Part shown: positions 32,521 through 43,800 of the stretch, piece after piece | Position numbering within the stretch: the stretch's first letter is position 1 | Layout of the letters: each line of letters opens with the position of its first letter | Assembly: GCA_022706885.1 (NCBI GenBank) | Contig: JAKJBR010000003.1 | Coordinates: 1-64,000 of the forward strand | Direction: 5' to 3' | Length of the DNA: 64,000 nt | From: DUPQ01 sp022706885 | Lineage (GTDB): Bacteria > Bacillota > Clostridia > DUPQ01 | Notes under the pieces: generated by a model | What the model was told of the DNA's origin: nothing | What the model saw: the letters and a program-made list of their open reading frames with translations, nothing else | The model's database searches: none | Program-made: the position numbers and the translations under genes

Positions 32521-33726
32521 TTACTTCATTATCTTAACAACGCTTCCTGCGCCTACGGTCTTTCCGCCTTCTCTTATAGCGAATCTCAAGCCTTCGTCCA
32601 TAGCGATAGGTGTGATAAGAGCAATTCTCATATCAATGTGGTCGCCGGGCATAACCATTTCCACGCCTTCGGGAAGGTTGGCAACACCGGTAACGTCGGT
32701 TGTTCTGAAATAGAACTGAGGTCTGTAACCTGTGAAGAACGGTGTATGTCTTCCGCCTTCTTCAGCTGTCAGTACGTATACCTGTCCGACAAAATCGGTA
32801 TGCGGCTTGATTGATCCGGGTTTTGCAAGAACCTGTCCTCTTTCGATATCGGTTCTCTGAACTCCTCTCAAAAGACATCCTACATTGTCACCTGCCTGTG
32901 CGAAATCCAGAATCTTTCTGAACATTTCCACGCCTGTTACAACGGTAGATGAAATCTTTTCCGTAAGTCCTACTATCTCTACAGTATCCTGAACTTTAAC
33001 CGTTCCTCTTTCCACTCTTCCGGTAGCAACCGTTCCTCTACCCGTGATGGAGAAAACGTCCTCAACCGGCATTAAGAAAGGCTTATCTACATCTCTCTGC
33101 GGAGTAGGAATATATGAGTCAACAGTTTCCATAAGTTTAAGGATTGATGCATACTCGGGTGCACTCTGATCGGTAGAAGTTGACTGCAGAGCCTGAAGCG
33201 CCGAACCCATGACTATGGGAATATCATCTCCGGGGAACTCATACTCGTTGAGTATTTCTCTTAATTCCATTTCTACGAGTTCCAGAATCTCGGGATCATC
33301 AACCTGGTCGGTTTTATTCATGTATACTACAATGTACGGAACGCCAACCTGACGTGCAAGCAGTATATGCTCTTTTGTCTGAGGCATCGGACCGTCAGCA
33401 GCGGAAACAACGAGTATTGCTCCGTCCATCTGAGCCGCACCGGTAATCATGTTCTTAACATAGTCTGCGTGACCGGGACAGTCAACATGCGCATAGTGTC
33501 TGTTCTTTGTCTCATACTCAACGTGAGCTGTAGCAATGGTGATTCCTCTTGCTTTTTCTTCAGGTGCTGCGTCAATCTGCTCGTATGCCTTGAAAACTAT
33601 GTTTTTATCAGCTAAAGCCAATGTCTTTGTAATAGCAGCAGTTAATGTGGTCTTGCCATGGTCTACGTGTCCGATAGTACCGATGTTGCAATGTGGTTTA
33701 GTTCTTTCAAATTTTGCTTTTGCCAT
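32521..33726 (-). CDS. tuf: elongation factor Tu
   Basis: 401 residues. G1 is GHVDHGKT (about 19-26), the switch I region is EKARGITI, G3 is DCPGHADYV, G4 is NKTD and G5 is GSAL. Domains 2 and 3 are complete (GRGTVATGRVERG, GYRPQFYFRTTDVTG). It delivers aminoacyl-tRNA to the ribosome. It follows fusA after 77 bases containing AT-rich promoter-like sequence, so it may also have its own transcript. Confidence 0.99.
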   Translation of the reverse strand: MAKAKFERTKPHCNIGTIGHVDHGKTTLTAAITKTLALADKNIVFKAYEQIDAAPEEKARGITIATAHVEYETKNRHYAHVDCPGHADYVKNMITGAAQMDGAILVVSAADGPMPQTKEHILLARQVGVPYIVVYMNKTDQVDDPEILELVEMELREILNEYEFPGDDIPIVMGSALQALQSTSTDQSAPEYASILKLMETVDSYIPTPQRDVDKPFLMPVEDVFSITGRGTVATGRVERGTVKVQDTVEIVGLTEKISSTVVTGVEMFRKILDFAQAGDNVGCLLRGVQRTDIERGQVLAKPGSIKPHTDFVGQVYVLTAEEGGRHTPFFTGYRPQFYFRTTDVTGVANLPEGVEMVMPGDHIDMRIALITPIAMDEGLRFAIREGGKTVGAGSVVKIMK

Positions 33727-33803
33727 TTTATTTTTTCCTCCAATTATAATGAGCTGATTTATATATTAATTTATATACATTCTACATATGAATGCGGGTT
33801 GTG

Positions 33804-35879
33804 TCAATAGTTCGTTTTGAGTATTTTTGTCGCTAAATCATCCGGTATTCTCTCAAAATGATGGTATTGCATGGTAAATGTGCCTCTTCCCTGCGTATTG
33901 GATCGAAGGTCGGTAGCATATCCGAACATCTCTTTCAAGGGCACTGTTGCGGTGATGACCGATTCAATTTCCCCGGCCTCCACATTCTCTATTTTTCCTC
34001 TTTTTGCCGTTATATCGCCTAAAACGTCACCCAGACAGTTTTCCGGGACAAATATGTCCACACGCATTACCGGTTCCAAAAGAATGGGATCGGCATTCAT
34101 ACATGCTTCTCTGAAACCCATGTTTGCGGCTATCATGAAAGCCATATCCGAGGAGTCCACCTCATGGAAAGAGCCGTCCAGAAGGGTTACGGTAACATCC
34201 ACAACGGGATATCCCGCCTGAATACCGTTGCTTAAGGATTCTCTTATGCCTTTTTCTACCGCCGGAATATATATTTTGGGTATTACCCCTCCTACGGTTT
34301 TATCGATAAAGGTAAACCCTTCGCCCGGTTTGGCCGGTGCCACTTCCAGCACTACATGACCGTACTGTCCGTGTCCTCCGGTCTGCCTGATGAATTTTCC
34401 TTCTGCACGCGAAGTTTTCGTGATGGTTTCCTTGTAAGTCACCTGAGGTTTTCCTTTGGTTGCTTCCACGGAAAACTCCCTTCTCATCCTATCTACGATA
34501 ATATCCAGATGAAGTTCTCCCATTCCCGATATGAGAACCTGTCCGGTATCTTTGTCGGTTTTGAATTTGAAGGTCGGATCTTCTTCGGAAAGTTTCTGCA
34601 AAGCCAATGCCATTCTGTCCTGATGAACTTTATCTTTGCCTTCGACAGCTATGGATATAACCGGTTCGGGAAACTGCATTGACTCCAAAATAACAGGGTC
34701 TTTGGGGTCGCAAAGTGTATCTCCCGTCACAGTGAACTTTAAGCCTACCGCACAGGCAATATCTCCGGAATAAACTTTACTGATATCGGTCCTGCTGTTG
34801 GAGTGCATCATGAGTATTCTTCCGATACGCTCTTTTTTATCCTTGGTTGCATTCAGAACATAGGAACCTGTCTCCAGCGTCCCGGAATATACCCGGAAAA
34901 AACATATCTTTCCGACAAAAGGATCGGACATTATTTTGAATGCCAGTGCGGCAAACGGTTCATCATCCCGTGACGGTTTGGTTATCACTTTGGAATGATC
35001 ATGCATACTGAAGCCTTCTATGTCACAAACATCCACCGGCGACGGCAGATAATCGGTTATAGCATCCAGAAGTTTCTGAACCCCTTTGTTTTTATATGAA
35101 GATCCGCACAATACGGGAGTTATGGTTAAATTGACGGTTCCTGCCCTCAAAGCTGCTTTTATTTCGTCTTCCTCCACATCCTCTCCCTCAAGATACTTCT
35201 CCATAAGACATTCCGATTCATCACATACCGATTCGATAAGTTTAATTCTATACTCGGCTGCTTTATCCAGCATATCATCAGGTATATCCAGTTCCTCAAT
35301 ACTATTGCCCAAATCATCCCTGTAGAAATATGCTTTGAACTTAACAAGGTCTATTATTCCCGTAAAGTCCGACTCTTTACCTATAGGTAACTGGATGGGA
35401 ACCGGATTGGCATTGAGTCGCTTTCTCATCATTTCCACACAACGGAAAAAGTCCGCACCGGTAGTATCCATCTTATTGATATAGGCAATTCTGGGTACCT
35501 TATACCTGTCCGCCTGTCTCCATACCGTTTCCGACTGGGGTTCCACACCGCCTTTTGCACAGAAAACCGAAACGGCACCGTCAAGCACTCTAAGACTTCT
35601 CTCCACCTCGGCGGTAAAATCCACATGACCGGGAGTATCGATAATGTTCAGTCGGTAGTCTTTCCAATAGGCTGTCGTAGCGGCGGAAGTTATGGTAATA
35701 CCACGCTCCTGCTCCTGCTCCATCCAGTCCATTGTTGCCGCCCCCTCATGAACCTCTCCCATCCTGTGAAGCTTTCCGGTATAGTAGAGAATTCTTTCGG
35801 TAGTTGTGGTTTTGCCGGCATCAATATGAGCCATTATTCCGATATTTCTGGTAAATTCCAGTGCATAATCTCTCGGCAT
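33804..35879 (-). CDS. fusA: elongation factor G
   Basis: 691 residues. G1 is AHIDAGKTTTTERIL (about 17-31), switch I is EQERGITITSAATT, G3 is DTPGHVDFTAEVERSL, and G4 is NKMD. Domains II-V follow with typical C-terminal GRGTFTMQYHHFERIP. It drives translocation with GTP hydrolysis. It lies 15 bases after rpsG in the str operon. All key motifs look normal. Confidence 0.99.
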   Translation of the reverse strand: MPRDYALEFTRNIGIMAHIDAGKTTTTERILYYTGKLHRMGEVHEGAATMDWMEQEQERGITITSAATTAYWKDYRLNIIDTPGHVDFTAEVERSLRVLDGAVSVFCAKGGVEPQSETVWRQADRYKVPRIAYINKMDTTGADFFRCVEMMRKRLNANPVPIQLPIGKESDFTGIIDLVKFKAYFYRDDLGNSIEELDIPDDMLDKAAEYRIKLIESVCDESECLMEKYLEGEDVEEDEIKAALRAGTVNLTITPVLCGSSYKNKGVQKLLDAITDYLPSPVDVCDIEGFSMHDHSKVITKPSRDDEPFAALAFKIMSDPFVGKICFFRVYSGTLETGSYVLNATKDKKERIGRILMMHSNSRTDISKVYSGDIACAVGLKFTVTGDTLCDPKDPVILESMQFPEPVISIAVEGKDKVHQDRMALALQKLSEEDPTFKFKTDKDTGQVLISGMGELHLDIIVDRMRREFSVEATKGKPQVTYKETITKTSRAEGKFIRQTGGHGQYGHVVLEVAPAKPGEGFTFIDKTVGGVIPKIYIPAVEKGIRESLSNGIQAGYPVVDVTVTLLDGSFHEVDSSDMAFMIAANMGFREACMNADPILLEPVMRVDIFVPENCLGDVLGDITAKRGKIENVEAGEIESVITATVPLKEMFGYATDLRSNTQGRGTFTMQYHHFERIPDDLATKILKTNY

Positions 35880-35894
35880 ATTATTCTTTCCGAA

Positions 35895-36365
35895 TTACCA
35901 CCTGTAATGAGCAAACGCCTTATTAGCCTCTGCCATTCTGTGCATTTCTTCTTTTCTCTTGAAGGTATTGCTGACTCCGTTAACGGAATCCATAATCTCT
36001 GCGGCAAGTCGCTGTTTCATGGTGTGTTCATTGCGGTTTCTTGCAAACTGAACAAGCCATCTCAAAGCAAGAGCCTGTCTTCTTTCGGGACGAACTTCCA
36101 CAGGAACCTGATATGTTGCGCCTCCTACTCTTCTTGCCTTAACTTCAAGAGCAGGCATTATATTCTCCAAAGCCTGTTTAAAAACTTCCAGAGGATCTTT
36201 GCCCGTCTTTGTTTTGACAATATCAAAAGCATCGTAGCATATTCTTTGTGCTACGCCTTTTTTACCATCAAGCATTATATTGTTTATTAATTTTGCCACC
36301 ACCTTGTCCTTATATACCGGATCGGGCAGTATTTCTCTTTTTGGGACATGTCCTTTTCTTGGCAC
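35895..36365 (-). CDS. rpsG: 30S ribosomal protein S7
   Basis: 156 residues, the standard length, with MPRKGHVPKREILPDPVY at the start and the conserved GGATYQVPVEVRPERRQALALRW segment (about 84-106, shown here only by position and ends). It nucleates the 30S head by binding 16S rRNA. AAGGAGGGAAG lies before the ATG. The 111-bp gap to rpsL holds no gene; translational feedback by S7 is known in other bacteria but I see no clear site. Confidence 0.98.
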   Translation of the reverse strand: MPRKGHVPKREILPDPVYKDKVVAKLINNIMLDGKKGVAQRICYDAFDIVKTKTGKDPLEVFKQALENIMPALEVKARRVGGATYQVPVEVRPERRQALALRWLVQFARNRNEHTMKQRLAAEIMDSVNGVSNTFKRKEEMHRMAEANKAFAHYRW

Positions 36366-36476
36366 TTGTCTTCCCTCCTTAATAATAATTTTTCATAGGT
36401 ACTCAGCCGTGTCAGCTGTCAGTCCGGGTACATATCACCTTTTATATATGTTAAGTACCGGATACTTCTAAGTACA

Positions 36477-36887
36477 TTATTTACCTTTTTTTGCACCGTA
36501 TTTGGATCTGCTTTGTTTTCTGTTAGCAACTCCCTGTGCGTCCAATGTTCCTCTGATAATGTGATATCTTACACCGGGTAAGTCTTTGACTCTTCCGCCT
36601 CTTATGAGAACAACGCTGTGTTCCTGAAGATTGTGGCCTATTCCCGGTATATATGCTGTCACTTCATACCCGTTGGAAAGTCTAACTCTTGCAATTTTCC
36701 TCAACGCGGAATTAGGCTTCTTGGGAGTGTTGGTTTTTACCACCGTACACACTCCTCTTTTTTGAGGACAAGCTACTGCTGTAGTTCTCTTCCTGATGGT
36801 ATTCATGCTTTTCTGTAAAGCCGGTGACAGTGATTTCGTTTTGGAAACCTGTCTTCCTTTTGTTACCAGTTGATTAAATGTCGGCAT
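36477..36887 (-). CDS. rpsL: 30S ribosomal protein S12
   Basis: 136 residues, the Firmicutes form with about 13 extra residues between SPAL and CPQKRGVC. The decoding-centre loops TPKKPNSALRK and GRVKDLPGVRYH are intact, with wild-type lysines at the positions where streptomycin-resistance changes occur. First protein of the str group proper, after ybxF. Confidence 0.98.
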   Translation of the reverse strand: MPTFNQLVTKGRQVSKTKSLSPALQKSMNTIRKRTTAVACPQKRGVCTVVKTNTPKKPNSALRKIARVRLSNGYEVTAYIPGIGHNLQEHSVVLIRGGRVKDLPGVRYHIIRGTLDAQGVANRKQSRSKYGAKKGK

Positions 36888-36919
36888 CTTTTCCCTCCTT
36901 TCTTTAAGTAGTTATATAT

Positions 36920-37165
36920 TTACTTCAAAATACATACCGCTGATGCTTTAACGCTTATACCGTTTAACAATCCCAATTGTCCGGCGGTATCGGCATATCT
37001 TATCTCGACACCTTTTTTCTCACATAATTTTGCAAGCGACTCAGTCAGTGAGCGGTCGGCGTCTTTAGCAATGTATACCGTCATTGCACGGTCTTCCGAA
37101 ACGGCTTTCATCGATTGTTTAAGACCGATTACCTTTTTATCCTGCGATGCTGCCGTAAACATCAT
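36920..37165 (-). CDS. ybxF: L7Ae-family RNA-binding protein (YbxF-like)
   Basis: 81 residues of the L7Ae/L30e fold: GLKQSMKAVSEDRAMTVYIA, then LCEKKGVEIRYADT and GISVKASAVCIL. Bacillus YbxF, encoded at the same place between rpoC and rpsL, binds K-turn RNA and associates with the ribosome. Function inferred from family and place. It overlaps rpoC by ATGA. Confidence 0.9.
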   Translation of the reverse strand: MMFTAASQDKKVIGLKQSMKAVSEDRAMTVYIAKDADRSLTESLAKLCEKKGVEIRYADTAGQLGLLNGISVKASAVCILK

Positions 37166-40100
37166 TCCTCCTGCTCCTCTTCCGATTCGGATAAATCGTC
37201 GGAATCGGCATCATCCGAAAGGTCTTCATCATCATACTCTCCGGAATGGTCAAGGTCAAGGGTTTCTTCATCTTCATTCATATCGTCAAACAAATCCACT
37301 TCATCTTCATAATCTTCTTCGACCATGAAATCCTCTTCATCATCTATCGGATCCATCTCAAGATAGGGGTCCTGATAAGCATTCATGCCTGTTCCCGCCG
37401 GAATGAGTTTTCCGATAATAACGTTCTCCTTAAGTCCTATCAGATTATCGGTTTTACCTTTAATGGAAGCTTCGGTCAGTACACGCGTTGTTTCCTGGAA
37501 GGAAGCGGCGGAAAGGAATGAATCGGTGGCAAGAGAAGCTTTACTTATACCTAACAGTACCACTTCGCCGGTAGCAGGCTGTTTTTCTTCCTGTTCGGCA
37601 AGTTTGTTCTGCTTGTTGAAATCACTTACATCACAGTAACTGCCCGGTATGAGATTTGTATCTCCGCAATCTTCCACCTTTACTTTACGCAGCATCTGTT
37701 TAACTATTATTTCTATATGCTTATCGTTAATATCAATACCCTGAAGCTTGTAAACTTTCTGTACTTCGCAGTCAATATATCTGTGTACACCGTCCACACC
37801 TTTTATCCTTAAGATATCATGCGGATTTTCCGAACCTTCGGTTATCTTATCGCCTTTTTTAATTTCCTGCTCATCTACAACAGTCAATCTGGAGCCGTAA
37901 GGAATAACATATGTATGAGACTCATCTTCTCCGGTAACAATAACTTCCCTGCGTTTTCTGCTCTCGTTTATCTTAACAATACCGTCATTTTCCGATATAA
38001 TTGCCAACCCTTTGGGTTTTCTGGCTTCGAAAAGTTCCTCGACACGCGGCAGACCCTGAGTAATGTCGTCTCCCGCGATACCGCCAGTATGGAAGGTTCT
38101 CATGGTAAGCTGGGTACCCGGCTCGCCTATCGACTGAGCGGCAATAATACCGACAGCTTCTCCGATATTAACGGGCTTGCTGGATGCAAGGTTCATTCCG
38201 TAGCATTTTGCACATACTCCGAGTTCCGACTTGCAGGTTAATACAGAACGTACCTTAACTTCCTTAATACCCGCATCGACAATTCTCTTTGTAGCATCGG
38301 CATCTATATATCCGCCGGCTTCCACTATGATTTCGCCTGTTTTCTTATCTATAACGGGATCGGTGACATAACGACCGTATATCCTGTCTTTAAGTTTTAC
38401 TACCACTTCACCGCTGTCCACTATATCGGAAACATAGATACCGTCTTCAGTACCGCAATCTTCTTCTCTTACTATGACATCCTGCGAAACATCCACAAGT
38501 CTTCTTGTGAGATAACCGGAGTCGGCTGTTCTTAACGCGGTATCGGCAAGACCTTTTCTTGCACCGTTACTGGAAATGAAGAATTCCAAAACATTCAAGC
38601 CTTCACGGAAGTTGGACTTTATCGGAATCTCTATGGTCTTTCCCGCTGTGTCAAACATCAGTCCCCTCATACCCGCAAGCTGCTTTATCTGGTTCATGTC
38701 TCCTCTGGCTCCCGATCTGCTCATTACATTAAGAGGATTGAATGCATCCAAGCCTTCCATAAGCATCTTTGTAACATCATCGGTTGTTTTTCTCCACAAT
38801 TTTATTATCTGATCGTGTCTCTCTTCATCGGTTATGAGACCTCTTCTGAAATCGTGGGTTATTTTATCCACCTTTTTCTCGGTAGCTTCAAGAATCTCGT
38901 TCTTGGAACTGGGGATTATCATGTCGCTTACCGATATGGAAATAGCACCCTGTGTGGAATATCTGAATCCGATGGATTTTATCTTATCCAGAACTTCGGC
39001 GGTTTTTGCAATACCGTGTTTTGTTATGCATCTTTCAATGATTTCCGAAAGATTCTTTTTACCCACCATCCGGTCTATTTCCAAATCGAACATGGTATCG
39101 GGATTGGTCCTGTCCACAAAACCCAGGTCCTGAGGAATAGCTTCATTGAATATAACTTTACCGCAGGTTACATCAATTATTTTGCTTACAACTTTTCCGT
39201 CTACTTCTCTTTCCACTCTCATTTTTACTTTCGAATGGAGGCTTATTGTCTTTTCATGCAATGCCATAAGCATTTCGTCAAAGTTTCGGAATACTCTTCC
39301 TTCGCCTATCTCTCCGTCTTTCGCGGTGGTAAGATAGTAACCTCCCAGAACCATGTCCTGAGTGGGAACGGTAATGGGTTTTCCGTCTTTGGGTGCAAGC
39401 AGATTGTTGGCGGAAAGCATTAGTATTCTTGCTTCCGACTGAGCCTCTGCAGAAAGAGGAACGTGAACAGCCATCTGGTCTCCGTCAAAGTCCGCATTGT
39501 ATGCGGTACATACCAACGGATGCAGTTTGATAGCTCTTCCCTCTACAAGAACCGGTTCAAACGCCTGTATTCCCAATCTGTGCAGAGTAGGTGCTCTGTT
39601 TAGAAGAACGGGGTGATCTTTAATAACATCCTCAAGAATATCCCATACTTCATTGCGTACTCTTTCCACCATTTTCTTTGCACTCTTAATATTCTGAGCG
39701 AACTTATCGGTAACAAGACGTTTCATGACAAAGGGTTTGAAAAGCTCCAGTGCCATTTCTTTGGGAAGACCGCATTGATACATCATCAGTTCCGGTCCCA
39801 CAACTATAACCGAACGTCCGGAATAGTCTACTCTCTTACCCAAAAGGTTCTGTCTGAATCGGCCCTGTTTTCCTCTTAACATATCCGATAAGGATTTTAG
39901 CGGCCTGTTGCCCGGTCCTACCACGGGTTTTCCTTTTCTGCCGTTGTTTATGAGGGCATCGACAGCTTCCTGAAGCATCCTTTTTTCATTTCTGACTATA
40001 ATATCCGGAGCGGTAAGCTCCAAAAGCCTCTTAAGCCTGTTATTTCTGTTAATAACTCTTCTGTAAAGGTCATTAAGGTCGGAAGTGGCAAATCTGCCGC

Positions 40101-40860
40101 CGTCCAACTGCACCATAGGGCGAAGATCGGGAGGTATAACAGGTATTGTATCCAAAATCATCCATTCCGGCTTGTTTCCGGACACTCTGAATGATTCCAT
40201 AGCTTCCAGTCTCTTAATTATTCTTCCTCTTTTTTGTCCCGTGCTTGTCTGCAGTTCCTCTTTAAGAAGAGTACTTTCCACTTCAACATCAATCCTTGCA
40301 AGCAATATCTGCACCGCTTCGGCACCCATACGTGCTTTGAAAGAATCTCTGCCGTATTTATCTATTAATTCTCTGTACTGAAGTTCGGTAAGTAAATCTT
40401 TTACTTCAATGGTTTTGTCATTAACCTTGACATCTTCATTATGCACTTCCAGCACTACATAAGAGTTAAAATACAGAATCCTTTCCAATGCTCTGGGGCT
40501 CATATCCAATACAAGACCCATTCTGCTGGGAATTCCTCTGAAATACCATATGTGGGAGACAGGTGCTGCAAGTTCTATATGTCCCATACGCTCTCTTCTT
40601 ACCTTGCTTTTGGTAATTTCCACTCCGCAACGGTCACATATTATACCTTTGTGTCTGACTCTTTTATACTTTCCGCAATGGCATTCCCAGTCCTTGGTGG
40701 GACCGAATATTTTTTCACAGAAAAGTCCGCCGGCTTCAGGTTTCAGTGTTCTGTAGTTAATTGTTTCAGGTTTCTTAACCTCGCCTCTGGACCATTCCTT
40801 AATCATCTCGGAAGAAGCCAAACCGATTTTAATCATGTCAAAATTTGTATAATCCTGCAT
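37162..40860 (-). CDS. rpoC: DNA-directed RNA polymerase subunit beta'
   Basis: 1232 residues. Zinc site 1 is CHCGKYKRVRHKGIICDRCG (about 60-79). The catalytic NADFDGDQMAVH is near residue 458, and zinc site 2 spans CGTEDG to CAKC. The trigger-loop region with GEPGTQLTMRTFHTGG is present. Unusual is the C-terminal tail of roughly 65 residues (after about 1168), almost entirely Asp, Glu and Ser. Starts three bases after rpoB. Confidence 0.99.
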   Translation of the reverse strand: MQDYTNFDMIKIGLASSEMIKEWSRGEVKKPETINYRTLKPEAGGLFCEKIFGPTKDWECHCGKYKRVRHKGIICDRCGVEITKSKVRRERMGHIELAAPVSHIWYFRGIPSRMGLVLDMSPRALERILYFNSYVVLEVHNEDVKVNDKTIEVKDLLTELQYRELIDKYGRDSFKARMGAEAVQILLARIDVEVESTLLKEELQTSTGQKRGRIIKRLEAMESFRVSGNKPEWMILDTIPVIPPDLRPMVQLDGGRFATSDLNDLYRRVINRNNRLKRLLELTAPDIIVRNEKRMLQEAVDALINNGRKGKPVVGPGNRPLKSLSDMLRGKQGRFRQNLLGKRVDYSGRSVIVVGPELMMYQCGLPKEMALELFKPFVMKRLVTDKFAQNIKSAKKMVERVRNEVWDILEDVIKDHPVLLNRAPTLHRLGIQAFEPVLVEGRAIKLHPLVCTAYNADFDGDQMAVHVPLSAEAQSEARILMLSANNLLAPKDGKPITVPTQDMVLGGYYLTTAKDGEIGEGRVFRNFDEMLMALHEKTISLHSKVKMRVEREVDGKVVSKIIDVTCGKVIFNEAIPQDLGFVDRTNPDTMFDLEIDRMVGKKNLSEIIERCITKHGIAKTAEVLDKIKSIGFRYSTQGAISISVSDMIIPSSKNEILEATEKKVDKITHDFRRGLITDEERHDQIIKLWRKTTDDVTKMLMEGLDAFNPLNVMSRSGARGDMNQIKQLAGMRGLMFDTAGKTIEIPIKSNFREGLNVLEFFISSNGARKGLADTALRTADSGYLTRRLVDVSQDVIVREEDCGTEDGIYVSDIVDSGEVVVKLKDRIYGRYVTDPVIDKKTGEIIVEAGGYIDADATKRIVDAGIKEVKVRSVLTCKSELGVCAKCYGMNLASSKPVNIGEAVGIIAAQSIGEPGTQLTMRTFHTGGIAGDDITQGLPRVEELFEARKPKGLAIISENDGIVKINESRKRREVIVTGEDESHTYVIPYGSRLTVVDEQEIKKGDKITEGSENPHDILRIKGVDGVHRYIDCEVQKVYKLQGIDINDKHIEIIVKQMLRKVKVEDCGDTNLIPGSYCDVSDFNKQNKLAEQEEKQPATGEVVLLGISKASLATDSFLSAASFQETTRVLTEASIKGKTDNLIGLKENVIIGKLIPAGTGMNAYQDPYLEMDPIDDEEDFMVEEDYEDEVDLFDDMNEDEETLDLDHSGEYDDEDLSDDADSDDLSESEEEQEE

Positions 40861-40863
40861 TCT

Positions 40864-43800
40864 TTACTCTCCCATGTCATCTAAATCAACTATATCCTGC
40901 ACATCGGATATCTTTGAATAATCTACGCCGGTGTCATTGTCATCAGCAGTTTTCATCATCATACCGGATATTTCCTCTGAATTGATATCTTCGTCGTCCT
41001 CAAAATCGTCATCGCCTCTTGCCAATTCCATATTGAACAATTCATCATTGTCCAATGTATAATCTTCGGTTCCGGAAATATTGATATCCAATCTGGGTAT
41101 ATCATCTTCACTTCCGTCACGAAGCATAACTACCGAGTGATCCGACTTGAGTATTTTCACATCCAAAGCAAGACTCTGAAGTTCCTTGACCAGAACTTTA
41201 AAAGATTCCGGAATACCGGATTTGGGGATATTTTCTCCCTTTACAATTGCCTCGTATGTCTTTACTCTTCCGATAACATCATCGGATTTGACGGTCAATA
41301 TCTCCTGTAAAGTATAGGCGGCGCCGTATGCTTCCAGTGCCCACACTTCCATTTCTCCGAAACGCTGTCCGCCGAACTGTGCTTTACCGCCTAAAGGCTG
41401 TTGCGTAACCAACGAATACGGTCCTGTGGAGCGGGCATGAATCTTATCATCAACAAGGTGATGCAGTTTAAGCATATACATATAGCCCACGGTAACTCTG
41501 TTATCAAAAGGCTCGCCGGTTCTTCCGTCATACAGAACGGTTTTGCCGTCTTCCGACAGGTTCGCCATTTTCAGACACTCTATTATGTCCATTTCCGATG
41601 CTCCGTCGAATACCGGGGTGGCTATTTTCCAGCCCAAAGCTTTTGCCGCATATCCTAAATGCACTTCCAGTACCTGCCCGATGTTCATACGCGAAGGAAC
41701 ACCGAGGGGATTCAATACTATCTGCAGCGGTGTGCCGTCTTCCAGGAAAGGCATATCCGCTTCGGGTAACACACGGGATATAACGCCCTTGTTACCGTGA
41801 CGTCCGGCCATCTTATCACCTACGGCTATCTTTCTCTTCTGAGCGATAAACACTCTTACAACCTGATTAACTCCGGGATTGAGGTCGTCGCCGGCTTCTT
41901 TTGTAAACAGTTTAACATCCACTACTATACCCGATTCACCGTGAGGTACTCTCAGGGATGTATCTCTTACATCTCTGGATTTTTCTCCGAATATGGCTCT
42001 CAAGAGTCGCTCTTCGGGTGTCAGCTCGGTTTCTCCCTTGGGAGTTACTTTACCTACAAGTATATCGCCTGCCTGAACTTCGGCACCGATACGAATAATT
42101 CCTCTTTCATCCAGATCTTTAAGCGCATCATCACCTATATTGGGTATATCTCTTGTTATATCCTCAGGTCCCAGTTTGGTATCTCTTGCTTCCAGATCAT
42201 ATTCTTCAATGTGAATGGATGTGAAAACATCGTCCTCAACCAGTCGCTCACTGATAAGTATGGCATCCTCGTAGTTATAGCCTTCCCATGTCATAAATCC
42301 GACCAGCACGTTCTTTCCTAAGGAAATTTCTCCTCCGTCTGTGGAAGGTCCGTCGGCAATGACATCGCCTGCTTCAACCTTATCGCCTTTCTTGACAATA
42401 ACTTTCTGGTTTATGCATGTTCCCTGATTACTTCTTTTATATTTAAGTATCTTATATTCGTCCCGCTCACCGTCCACGGTATCAATAACCACCCTGTCGG
42501 CTGAAACATTTTTGACTTCTCCCGCTCTTTTTGCCAATACGCATACTCCCGAGTCGGTAGCAACCTTATATTCCATACCGGTTGCAATAACGGGAGCTTC
42601 GGTTCTTATAAGGGGAACGGCCTGTCTTTGCATGTTGGAACCCATCAGCGCTCTGTTGGCATCGTCATTTTCCAAAAAAGGTATCATGCTTGTGGCAACC
42701 GATACCAGCTGTTTGGGAGATACGTCCATATAGTCAACATCCTTGGAATCTCTCATTACCTTGTTATTGCGATATCTGCAGCTCACTCTGGGCGTTGCGA
42801 AACGACCGTCTGCGGTCAGTTCCGAGTTGGCCTGAGCCACAATATAAATGTCCTCTTCATCTGCTGTCAGGTAATCAATTTCTTCGGTAACCGTGTGAGT
42901 TTCTTTATTTACTCTGCGATACGGTGTTTCGATAAATCCGTATTCGTTAATTCTTGCATATGTGCTCAAAGAAGCTATAAGTCCGATGTTGGGTCCTTCC
43001 GGAGTCTCAATGGGGCACATTCTTCCGTAATGCGAGTAGTGAACGTCACGAACCTCGAAGTTGGCCCGCTCTCTGCTCAAACCGCCGGGGCCTAAAGCCG
43101 AAAGTCTTCTCTTATGGGTTATCTCGGCAAGAGGATTGGGCTGATCCATAAACTGTGACAGCTGGCTGGAGCCGAAAAACTCCTTTATTACCGCAGTTAC
43201 GGGACGGATATTAATCAATGCCTGAGGTGTTACAATATCAATGTCCTGAATGGTCATCTTCTCGCGAATTACCCGCTCCATTCTTGCAAACCCTATCCTG
43301 AACTGATTCTGCAGCAATTCTCCTACCGATCTTATTCTTCTGTTACCCAGATGGTCTATGTCGTCGGTGTGGTACAAACCGTAATCCAATCCCAGTAAAT
43401 AGCTTATGGAAGCTATAATATCAATCCTGGTAATATTTTTGGGACATAAGTCATATCTTCTTTTTTCAAAAGCTTCTTTTATTTCTTCCTGTGTGGAACA
43501 TTCGGCAAGTATTTCTTTCAGTACTTTGTAGTTTACCTTATCGGTAAGCCCCAGTGCGGTATGATTGAAATCTATGAAAGAAGACGCATCAACCGTCTCA
43601 TTTCCTATAACTACATGAACATGATTATCACATTTTACTTTTACTACATTTATTCCGGCATTTTCCACCGCAATTGCCTTAGCCTCGTCAATAACTTCAT
43701 CGGCTTCCACCAAAATCTCTCCGGTCTCGGAATCAACTATTCTCTCGGCTGATACAGTTCCTGCTATTCTCGGAGCAACGGAGAGTTTCTTGTTGAATTT

